DNA of 64,000 nt, taken from Liriodendron chinense. Lineage: Eukaryota > Streptophyta > Magnoliopsida > Magnoliales > Magnoliaceae. Both the position numbers and the translations under genes were made by a program. This document shows, one piece after another, positions 46,889 through 57,413 of the stretch (positions are counted from its first letter, which is position 1; the number at the start of each line of letters is the position of its first letter). The stretch spans positions 4,575,344-4,639,343 of the forward strand of contig ML058484.1 of NCBI GenBank assembly GCA_003013855.2. Reading direction: 5' to 3'. The notes beneath the pieces were generated by a model. The model was given only the letters and a program-made list of their open reading frames with translations. It had not been told where the DNA came from and did not search any database.

Positions 46889-48489
46889 GAGAGAGAGCGA
46901 GAGCGAGAGCGAGAGAGGATAAGAAGGGATCTATCATATATGTAGGAGAGGAATGATACGGTGGACCAGGGAGTACCGTAATATGGTAGAGCCATAATTA
47001 CACTTCAGAGAAAGTTTCCTGTCCCGTCTAGCGTCCATTTCACAGCATGGACGGTTTGGATCATCGGACCACCTACCATGTGGGCCCCAGTGGCCAACCA
47101 CACAGATACTGAATCGCGACAGAGGCAAGAAAACGCATATGTTAGGATGATAGAAATTTTTTGATGCTCTTGTGGGATGGATGATAAACAGGCACTTAGA
47201 ATTAGAAATTGGTTGCATGGAATATAAGTAACACAAATTGAACTGTCCAAATTACGTTTCTTAGTCTTACACGTATCAGATGATAAGGTTGCTCTTATTT
47301 GATTATTTGACTATCGGATTGGAGGACATTTTTTGGACGGTTGAAAAGGAAAAATCAAATGGTTTAATCATATTTTATGATTTTCAACTAAAAATATTTT
47401 TTCATTATGACTTCTAATAGTGTATCCCACAAGTTAAACGGTTTGGATCTCGTTATTGTATGCCACATAGACAATTAGTAAGTGCTTGTCCATCAAGCAC
47501 CATACGCTGCTAGAGTATCAAATAAAGCCCCGCAGTCTAATTTCAAAAAATACCAGGACTGTAGGACATCCACCCGAGGTTTTTCATAGTATACTCGGGT
47601 TTTGAGTTTTTTCAGGTGGAGTCCATGGTTGTGTAATCTCGACCTTCGAGCAGTTCTGTCCGACAGTGGATGGACCATTCTGCGTAAATTTCTAGACTGG
47701 AGGATCCCATACGTCAATTTGGGGACTTTCTTTTCATTTGAATGTCGACCGTTGATGTATTTTTCTTGTTTTAAAGAATCTAGTCGTAGCCCAAAAATAG
47801 AAAGGTCAGGATTGTCCCATCAAAGACATGGTCCATAATCATGGGACAGAACTCGACGGTTCCAGTTGCAGATATGAAAACCCGAGTATACTCTTGAAAG
47901 CCTCCGGTCGAGGATGCTACAATTCCTCAAGTACGTAAGTACGAGAGAGGATCCAGTGCTATCACTACTATTTAAAGCGTTCAAAATCCGGAGATGCAGT
48001 GCATGTGCATGAAATCCGGACCTTTCATTTATTGGTAACCACAGTGGATGAGCATACTGCCAAAAATCGCATCAGAAAGAACGATCCTAGCCATTGATTG
48101 AAGGACTTCCTCAAGTCAATAGCTCTGATCATCTGAATGGAGTTAGGGGTCTTGTGTCTTGTAACGATAGGAGACCACGTGTACGGCCAGTGTATAGCGA
48201 CGCGCATCCACACTCAAGCACGAGATCTGAACCTTTCATCTCGTTGGACAGAATGCTTAGATCTTCTTTCTACTAAAAAATCACATGGGTTAACTCCTCA
48301 CGTGGACACAATATATATAAAGTAAGATGAGGGTTAAATTCTTTTCTAGCCGTTCATTTGTTTTATATGGTGTCGCCCACATGATGTGAGATTGGCCTTA
48401 TTTTCGAGATCCAAACGGTGTGGACGACCTCAACGAAAGATCTGATCTGGAACTCTTGTCTCCAATTGTCACGTCTACCTACGTCAACA
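46889..48489. other. Upstream region of the SMP-30-like gene
   Basis: A GAGAGCGAGAGCGAGAGC tract (46892-46918) directly precedes the ATG on the coding-strand side and is likely leader sequence. Fragments at 47570-47910 share CGAGTATACTC / GAGTATACTCGGG words with inverted halves. No gene was seen. Confidence 0.4.
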
Positions 48490-48825
48490 GTCAACACTGT
48501 AGGTGGGCCACAGCAGTGCCATCATGTATATTTATGTGGACTCTTCATCTAGGTGTTTGTGGCCTTATCAACAAGTTGGATGGCAAATAAACATTCCGGT
48601 GGAATCCATGAAGTTTTTAATAGTAGAGATTCAATCACGACTGTTTCTGTGGTGTGGTCCACCTAAGATTTGAGTCATCTTCATTTTTAGTATCATCACT
48701 AAAATGATCTTTCAAAATGGTTGGACGGTGTGGATTTAAGACATATACATCACTGTGATCTCTCAGTCAGGGTCCCACCCACCTCGGTGGATCCGGCGTC
48801 TCACCTAATCCGCTACCAGCCCTAG
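48490..48825. mobile_element. Foldback element, mainly right half
   Basis: CAACAAGTTGGATGGCAAAT, GTGGTGTGGTCCACCTAAG and CATATACATCACTGTGATC match the family. It ends CGTCTCACCTAATCCGCTA, like the Mutator-type termini, but I found no matching left end. Confidence 0.55.
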
Positions 48826-49649
48826 CACAATGCTGTGGGGTCTGGAATCTGAGAAAAAATGAGATACTCTGGAAGAGTTGATGGATGGTACACGGGCACT
48901 TAGAAATTACCTAAAAAATTGCAGATTTGAAATACAATTAAGTTAAATTAAACTGTCCAGGGAGACAGTTTAGATGCATCATGAACAAAAAATTACACTT
49001 GGTTGCTTCTCTGACTATTGGATTTATAGACCTTTATTGGACGGTTAATAATGAAAAGAAATGCAATGGTCCTTTTTTAACAAACAAGTGTTCACAAATC
49101 AGAGGTGGTGATTGTTCAACCGATCTGATTTTTCAGTGGATTGCACAATTTCTAGGTTTAATGTGAGTTAATGTATGCCACGTGTATATGTTGTGAGCGA
49201 CCGTGTATGAAGTGGCATACTCTAACTGAGTATCAAATAAGCTTAGTATCAAATAACCTTAGATTCTCTCTTTACTTAAGTCTCTAGGGACAGGCGTACA
49301 GGTGAGCTACCTGAGCCGAAGGCGGAGATTCCTACATAGGATTGAGATGGGACTCGCGCGACTGAGATTGAGAAATTAGGCCATAGCACGCGACTGAGAT
49401 TGAGATTTTGCCTTTTTGGTTGAATGGTGACGTTGTTGGCCATGTATTGAAGGGTTAGGATCTTACAATTTAGAAACTTTCAGGGCTAGTTATGGTGGGC
49501 CCATACATCATGGGTTTGGAACAGTTAGCTGTGTTCCTCACGTGTCTGCACGGGAAAGCTTTTAACCCACCAATGGTTGGTAGTTTAAAGGTCGGGTTCT
49601 GGGCTACCTGTATCGGAACCCGTCTAGGGTTGGGTCCGGAAAAGATGGG

Positions 49650-49985
49650 TAGATAAACTTCTAGCGTTGAAACCTCCCTGGGTCCACAGTGATGTTTATA
49701 TGACATACATACCGTTCATAACGTCACTACTACTGGGATGAACGGGAAACACAAATATTATCCTGATTCGAAACTCCTGTGGCTCCACAAATATTTCAAC
49801 TGTGGAAGTTCAATCCTCACGTTTTCGGCCCACTTGAGTCTTGCATCAGGTTTATTTTTGTTCTCATGTCCTAAAATGAGCTCCCAAAACGGATGGACGG
49901 GGTGGATTTATAAAAAAAATCACTGTGGGCCCCACCTTGGTTCCAGTGCAGGAACTTCCTGCGCAAGGCTGTGCAGGAAATCCGC
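49650..49985. mobile_element. Foldback element, right half
   Basis: GTTGAAACCTCCCTGGGTCC, ACGTTTTCGGCCCACTTGAG and AAATCACTGTGGGCCCCACC match the family. It ends with a small inverted GCAGGAACTTCCTGC and AATCCGCGCC. Confidence 0.55.
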
Positions 49986-50439
49986 GCCGCCTTGTCATAG
50001 TCTAATTTCGCGCTCCCAGCTCAATTTTATCGGAACTCATGAATGAAAGTCTAATGTGCACCGTCGAGACAGCTCATGTACTAACTGTTATGGTGATCGG
50101 AGCCGTCCGTGTCATGGAGTCCATTCTTCAAGACATCTTATAATAAAGTCACTCTGGATGAATGATTTTGACCGTTAGATATCTATAGATGTATTTAGAA
50201 TATGGAAAGGAGTATTTTTAATGGTTCATATGTAAATCTAAAATTCAATGGTTAGAGTCATCATTGAAGAATAATTATCTTATAATAGCTATATTATATC
50301 AGTAATGAGAATTTTAATGGTTCAGATCATTGGGAAATCGAAACATGTGGGCCCCAGTCGGTAGTGACACATGAAGGAATGTGAGTCGCGTTGGAGGCAA
50401 ATCTAACTCCTGAAAGACGGTGTGCGCAGGGGTACGGAT

Positions 50440-50668
50440 TTTTACTAAAAGTTCAATTTCTCGTCTGGTTCATTTTTTTTGGCCTTTTGGCGAGAAATTA
50501 AAAATTTATGGTCGCCAATGCCCCTCCGACCGATTCCTCCGGGGCACGGTGGATTCCCCCTGAACACATGGTGGTAAGAGGGGCATTTCCGACTGTAAAA
50601 TTTTCAATTTCTCATCAAAAGGCCAAAAGAGATGAGCCAGGAGAAATTGGACTTTTAGTAAAAATAGC
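50440..50668. mobile_element. Palindromic MITE of about 230 bp
   Basis: TACTAAAAGTTCAATTTCTC at the left is inverted against GAGAAATTGGACTTTTAGTA at the right; further in, TTGGCCTTTTGGCGAGAAAT pairs with ATTTCTCATCAAAAGGCCAA. The loop has its own small palindrome (CCGGGGCACGG / CCCCCTG). No coding capacity. Confidence 0.75.
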
Positions 50669-52394
50669 ACAACTCACGGCTATTGCAGTAAATATCCCCG
50701 TGCGGCTAAGACTTCCAAGTGAGGGACTCTCCACCATGTTCATCATCCGGGATCAATTGAGTCGGTTCACTCTAGTGAGATCCTGGCCGTTCGTTAAGTG
50801 GGTCCCACTGTGTGGGGTATTGGATGTGAATTTAGCTGTCTGATTGGTTGTATTTTGAGCCGATGGTTGGTATTGAATGGTGGGCCCGTCTTAGAACGGT
50901 CTGGATTTCTTCAACGCATGGATGTATGGTTGGAACAATGTAGTCAAGGGTTTACTTTGCTCACAAGGAAATACAACATTTTTTTCTGTGCATGGTTGGT
51001 GTTAATAGTGGGAGGGATAGAATTGTCCACAAATTTTTATTTTTATTTACTTATTATTATTATTTTTACAAAATGTTAATTCGCAACTTAACGACAGACT
51101 TTGTCTCCAGCGGTCGATAGTGTCCGTCGTTAAACCAAGCCTTTTCACAAATTTAGCATTTTGGCATAGTGATATTTCTCTGTGATGTGACCCACTCGAA
51201 TTATGGATAATGCCGGATATAAGAATTTAGGCCCAAAACGTGGATCACATCTTATGATGGGTTGGATGTGTGAACGCTTACACATCACTATTAGCCTCAC
51301 ACAAATTGAACTCTACGTTGAGTTACAAGGTAAGAAAAGAATCAATGACATATGGTTTAATTGAAGATATGATTATTGATGAAGTGAAATGGCTCATGTA
51401 GCCGACCCTACTTAATTAGTATAAAGCTACTATGAATGTGTCCGATCATTAATCCCCGTCATAAAATACCTGATCAAGAAGAGAAAATAGGACGATCTAA
51501 AAGAATTTCAGCATGGTCCACCTTAATAAGTGGGGTGAGCTGCCAGCTAAACTTGTCATAAAATCGGTGGGAATTTCAGAGAAGCTAAATCACATGCACA
51601 CCACCATGTAGCCCACCTTAATTAGCGGAATGAGATGGTAGCTCTAAACTTGTAATAAAATGGGTGGGAATTTGGGAGAAGCTAAATCACATGCACACCA
51701 AGAACTGGGCTGGTTAGGATTGAGTTGGTGCAAGTTAAAAACTTTCGATGTGGATTAAGTGGTAAGAAAAGACTTTTATAACTTATGATCTAACTAAATA
51801 TATGATCCTTGATAGATTAGAATGCAACCCTAATTAATTGGAATAAGGCGTAAATGATGGTGATGACGAGGACCTTATATTTGTCATCAATCAACAATGG
51901 TGTACTAAGCCAATTGATGATCATCTAATGGATGGTTAAAATGGAAAAGGTTGATGGTACTAATTAAAGACCAATTCTCTATTAATCAAATTTCCAAATT
52001 ATAATCCTGTTCATCTTTATTATTTTAGTTTATGTATAATATTCTAACCTAGTTGTTTTAGCCAAGTGAGAGATGTTAGCTAGTGTAGGGTGGAGTAGAA
52101 GTATATGGATGATACAAAATTCATATGGCCAGAATTTTATTTTATTTCTTAAATTATTTTATCAAATTAATTATACTAATTAAATATCACATATTTATTT
52201 TCTAAAAATAATTTCAAAACCATAATAAAAAAAAACCCATATTATATTAATGGATCGTCGGTAACTATGAATCATTCCAAAATCAAAGGGAAAACAAAAG
52301 TTCTAGAAGATATAAATAGGGCTGACAATGAGCCGGGCCTAGGGTGGCCCAGATTTTGAAGGACATGGGCTAGCTTGAGGCCCAGCTATCCCTG
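50669..52394. other. Repeat-poor intergenic DNA
   Basis: AT-rich DNA. A block containing GGGAGAAGCTAAATCACATG occurs twice (about 51570-51595 and 51672-51695), suggesting a local tandem duplication of about 100 bp. No coding potential was seen. Confidence 0.4.
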
Positions 52395-52545
52395 CGGTCC
52401 ATCTGTTTTGCCAGCTCATTCTAGGGCATAATCCGAATAAACGAAGCAGATCAAAAGCTAAAGTGGACCACACCATAGGAAATAGTTGGGATTGAATCAT
52501 AGTTAAAAAACTTCTTTAAGGACCACAAAAGCTTTTGGGATCAAG
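52395..52545. mobile_element. Foldback element, left-arm fragment
   Basis: GCCAGCTCATTCTAGGGCAT, AAGTGGACCACACCATAGG and GGGATTGAATCATAG match the left arm. The rest is missing. Confidence 0.45.
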
Positions 52546-52934
52546 AATTGCACATGCAGGTGGGGATCATTGAAAAATCTAAACCGTCCAATTTGTGGGA
52601 GACACTGAATAATTCATCATCCAGAATTCATATAATATTTGATAGGAATTCGTTTGTTGAATTCGGCTCCTTGACTGTTTTTCATATGGACCCTCAATTA
52701 AGTGTCCAACAATCAGCCAGTTCCAAAAAAAATCAGTGTAATTTTACGTCTGTAAGCCATCTAGAATATGATACATGACCTGGACGGTTTATTTTCAATT
52801 GATCATATGCCATGTTTAAAATTTATGAGTGCCTGCGTATCAACTATCACACACTATCAGAGTATCGAACTTTTTACGGAGTCATTAGCTTCCTTTCCAT
52901 CTTTCCATCTCCGCCCGTACTATCACTATTCGCG

Positions 52935-55900
52935 ATGGAGAGAAAGCACGAAGGCGAAGGAGATGGTGGGACTATCGCCACGTGGCTGAACAAGCACCGT
53001 CAGATGTACTCTCGAGCCACGCGACACCCTTTCATCCTCTCTATCAAAGATGGGACCGTCGATTTCTCTTCATTCAAACGATGGCTTGTAATTAAAATCA
53101 TCCCTTCCCCTCCTTTTCCCATTTTTATCTATTCAGCTCTTTCCTAACTTCTTTCTTTGACATGCATGCACGTTAATCCAGACCGTTCAAACCTCCATCT
53201 CTAATGTGTATAGATCATAGACCGAAAATCGAACTGATCGGATGGTCTTAAACGTCTGATTTTCCCCGATGAATTTGGTAAGCAATCGAACGGTTGGGAT
53301 TGTGTAGTCAGTGTAATTTCGTGCTATGGTCCATCCACAGTGGGGCCCATAATCTGATCGCTCTGGGATCTCATTAGTACACATTACTTGTCTGATTCTA
53401 CTGAATGACTTAATGAAGAAAGCAAAAACTGAGAGAGCTGAATTAATGAGACTAAACTATTAAGTCTTATTGTAATTTGTAGCAACCACATAGGAGTTTT
53501 ATACAATTATATGGATGTAACTGCTGTGTGGTTGGTATGCAGTCCTGAGATAGGGCCCATTTGGATACCCACCAAATAAGTTACTTTTTCTACTTTAAAG
53601 TAGTAGATAAGTAACTTAATTGAGATCAGTAAGTTTGGTTTATGATCATTTATAAGTAGCTTTTTTTATATTTAAAGTTACTTAATCACTTCAGTTTAAT
53701 AAGTAGAAATCAAGATCCAAACACCCCCATAACATCGTCTGATTGGATTTGTAAGCCACATAATTTGAGGGGTTCTTGTTTTTGGGCCATCAGATTTTAT
53801 TTGTGAGCCTCATAATCCAACTGGATGCTCTTTTTAATTTAACTTTCAATTGGTGAGCTTGAGGGACCCATCTTGTATTCTATGTAATGGCAGATATTGT
53901 CCTGCATCACTAAGTCATCTAATGGAATTAAGAGAATGATCGCTGGCAATATCTGGCCTTCATAAAATTGAAAAAAAAAAAAAACTATGAATAAAAATAA
54001 TCGCATCCCACTTTAATGAATGACCAGGGTAAGTAACCCTTTGTCTCTTTCTACATTTGCGATGCTTGCTTCCACTCTCCTCATTCAAGTATGGACATTT
54101 TCTACTGTAACATAGCAGAACTCCTTGCAAACCATTGCTGAAGAGATAAGGTGACCTCTAATCTTCACTCTCCTGTCAATGAAATTCTTGGCCATCATGG
54201 TCTTTTCCCAGCTATTCAGGAGTTGTCTTTATGATTCCTATCGAAGACCCTATAATTGTTAAGTGTGCAAAAATTCATATCCCTTATCAACTACCTTTTT
54301 CTGTTTTAGGTATTCCCATCATCCTTTTTTTTCGACCCTTCAACTGTGCTTTGGTTATATTTCCATGTAGCCCTGACTAGGAATCATGTGCTAGATGGTA
54401 TCTCCCACAGCTTACAATGAATTCCTCTAGAAGAAATGGCAAGAGAAGCTTGAATCAACCATATAGAAGAGGAGCAATGGATAAAAAATATTGGAATGTT
54501 TCTTCCACTGCATAGCACGAAAACATGTACTTAAAAAAACAAAAGACCCCATGATGCAAACATGAAGTTGAAGCACAAATCAAGGAGAAAGATGGGACTC
54601 AAAGTGAACCCAAATGGGTCCCACCTTATTACTCATAAGTTGGCCTAAAGTAGCAACAAAGAGGGGACTGCACAGTGGGTTTGGAAGCCAAAAGAGGCTG
54701 ATATTGTGACGAATTCAGGCCCCATGTTATGGATAGTGTATGCATATTGATGGTCCCAACTGTTGCAAATGAACACCGAAGATAGGAAGGAATGCTGTGA
54801 AGCTGGTGAACTCCTGTGGGGATTGTATGTTCACAAACAATATGTACAATTTCCTTCTTCTTGTAGTATATATGAAAAAGACTACAGTAAACACTATAGA
54901 GAGACTGCAACGTTCGGATTTTCCACATCCACTACTTGGTGAAAGCATCCCTCCTTAAAATTTGAAAGAAAAAAAAAATCAACAACAAAAGAGGCGGTTT
55001 TGGTCATTTACGTGTGTTATGTCACCCACATACCAACATACGACTTGTATGTTAGAAGCCTACGAAGCATTCCCATTGGCCTGAGTGTGTATCCCACTCA
55101 ATTGTTTCCATAAAAGTTGATGTGGGGTTCTAGTCCCCTACTTATTAGGTTTTTAATCAAGGGTGAGTTTGGTTGCACAAAATATAATGAAATTTCATGA
55201 TATTCTGCATGAAATTATAATGTTAGTTATGAAATATCATGACATTTCATGATATTTGGTGCAGCCAAATTCATCCTAAGAAATTACAGTGGTAGCTGAC
55301 GCAAATCCAAGATGTTGATGATGATGACAAGGATGATGAGGTTAGAGTACTTGAGATTAGCTGGGATCAATCAGCCTCAGGGTTGATTTCTGGGATTTTT
55401 CTAGAAGCTATTTTTCAGCTGTATGAGTAGATTTTCTTGACCTTTTTTTCCCCTTAGGAAGAAAAATGTGGAATCATTTTGAGGTTTAAGGTTATTTTAA
55501 ACACTAGTTTGAGGACTGAATATTTGTTTACCTTTCCAGTTGCTTAGCTGCTTGAATCTGGTGTATTGGAGTTCTTTTGGTTGCTGGATTTTGTTTATAT
55601 TGCTGAATCTGGTGTATTGAAGGCATCAAAGGAGTTTTACTCAGACTGATTTCTTGAATAGACTTGCTGGAATTTATTTCTATTCTAGCTAGGACTCATT
55701 TCTGGAAATTGGGGTTGTGGCCAATTTCCGTTTCCTAAGCTCCATAATACTCATATTTTGCACTGGAGTCGAAACTGGGCCCATCCATACCAGTGGAGTT
55801 ATGTTTGCAATCAATGGGCCTCTTTTGTATGTATTTATCATTTTGATCTTCCTCTATGTTTTTCAAGTTATTTTCCTAAAATTTTAATCTTACTTTTAGA

Positions 55901-56601
55901 AAAATTGCAGGGACAGGACTACTTATTTGTTAGGGAATTCGTCCCGTTCATTGCTAGTGTTCTTTTGAAGGCATCAAAGGAGTCGAATGATGGCTCAGAC
56001 ATGGAAGTAATATTAGGTGGCGTGGCTGCTCTGCACGACGAAATATCATGGTTCAAGAAAGAATCATCCAAATGGGATGTCCCACTAACGGGCGTTGCTC
56101 CTCAAGAGGCAAACAAGGATTACTGCAGGTATCTTTTTTCTTTCTTTATATCTCATTTAGATGTAGATGTTGCTAATTTAATTTGAATGTTGAGAAACCA
56201 TTGAATTTCCCATCTAGGTATTTCATTTCTTTTCATTTTTTCCAACTTTTGAACCATCCATTTCTAACTGGGATGATGACACCAGGTCTCTTGAAAGCAT
56301 GACAAGCTCAGATGTTGAATATACAGTGGCGATTACGGCATTTTGGGCCATTGAGGCAGTGTACCAAGAGAGCTTCTCTCTCTGCCTTGAAACTGATTCT
56401 AAGACTCCGCAAGAACTGATGGAGACTTGCAAGAGATGGGGCAACATCGGTTTCAAGCACTATTGTGATTCTCTCCGGCAGATTGCCAATAGGCATCTTG
56501 AGAAGGAGCCAGAGGTCGTGCGGAGAAAAGCCGAAGAGGCATTCATACGTGTTCTTGAATATGAAGTTGGATTTTGGAACATGAGCAATGGCGATTCATG
56601 A
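52935..56601 (+). CDS. TENA_E: TENA_E, aminopyrimidine aminohydrolase (thiamin salvage)
   Basis: Three exons (52935-53087, 55911-56128, 56286-56601) join in frame for 228 residues. The start ATG precedes TIATWLNKHRQMYSRATRH, the family N-terminus. Exon 2 begins GQDYLFVREFVPFIASVLLK and contains GGVAALHDEISWFKKE. Exon 3 contains ITAFWAIEAVYQESF and ends in EVGFWNMSNGDS. Members hydrolyse aminopyrimidine products of thiamin breakdown to recycle the pyrimidine (HMP) moiety. The position occupied by the nucleophilic Cys in bacterial TenA (LPC-type motif) is Ala142 here, while Glu147 sits in the TENA_E motif. This matches the plant TENA_E subgroup rather than TENA_C. Intron 1 is 2.8 kb and holds two MITE-like elements; intron 2 is 157 nt. 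The gene appears intact. Confidence 0.92.
53560..53735. mobile_element. AT-rich MITE, GTTACTT/AAGTAAC family (TENA_E intron 1)
   Basis: GGGCCCATTTGGATACCCAC at the left and AAGATCCAAACACCCCC at the right are inverted. Internal sequence (AAGTTACTT, GTTTGGTTTATGATCA) is the reverse complement of the copy at 25300-25490. Confidence 0.6.
55167..55278. mobile_element. Tourist-like foldback MITE (TENA_E intron 1)
   Basis: GGGTGAGTTTGGTTGCAC and GGTGCAGCCAAATTCATCC are inverted. Shares ATGAAATTTCATGATATT with the other three copies. Confidence 0.65.
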
Positions 56602-56987
56602 ACGCCCGATCCAATGTAGAGAAAACCATGATCTGGTATGTTTATTATCTTTGGGACATTGTTCTGCAATATCATACATCGGTGCTTACTATGTAGATGT
56701 TCTTGAAATTGTATGGATTGTAATCTCATATAGTTGAATGGTTACAAGTTCTCTTGATTAGTATCTTGAACTTGTATGATTATTCTGATTCCTGTTTGAT
56801 AGTGGTATGTTTGGATGCACTAGTAAATTGAATTGCAAGTCAGAGCCCAGACCCTCAACAGGAATACAGAGGATTAGAAATTATAATTTGGTTATTTCTA
56901 TTATGAAAGAAATCCCAATCCAATTCATCACTGCATCCAAAAGCAGGATTAATAGTTTGAGGGAGGGTCTGCTACAAAACTTTGCTG

Positions 56988-57413
56988 GTTAAGCTTAACC
57001 TACAATGCGACGCATGGGGCCCATTGTGATGTGTGCATGACATCCAACCTGCTCAGTAGCGGGCCCTCATGGTCTCCTTGGCTCCCAAAATTTAGGCTGA
57101 TCTGAATGCCTTAAACTATGAAATCACATGGTGTGGCCCACCATGTCCATTCATCCCGGCAAAGCATCTTCCAAATGGATTGGACGGCATTTGCAGAACA
57201 AGGCGGCGCTCACACAATCTGGAAGGTTTTACTAGTAGGTGATCCCATCACAGCTGTTTACTTTGTTCCGGCCCACCTGAGTTTTGGATCGGCCTGATTT
57301 TTGCATGCCAGGGAAAACATGAGGTGGGAGGGGGGCACATAATGGACGGATTGGCTTTAATGCACACATCATAGTGGGTCCCGCACATCACATTGTAGGT
57401 TAAGCTTAACCTT
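56988..57413. mobile_element. Foldback element with self-palindromic ends, 3' of TENA_E
   Basis: GGTTAAGCTTAACCTACAAT at the left is the inverse of ATTGTAGGTTAAGCTTAACC at the right; the 14-bp GGTTAAGCTTAACC is itself a palindrome. Inner arms GGGCCCATTGTGATGTGTGC and GCACACATCATAGTGGGTCC pair. Confidence 0.8.

Noticed and set aside
50508..51079. Two overlapping ORFs of 111 and 93 codons on the + strand
   Set aside because: The first runs through the palindromic MITE loop and arm; the second is low-complexity at its end. Neither shows domain features.
54629..54948. Minus-strand ORFs of 73-99 codons within TENA_E intron 1
   Set aside because: The two frames overlap, neither resembles a known protein, and the region is AT-rich intron sequence.
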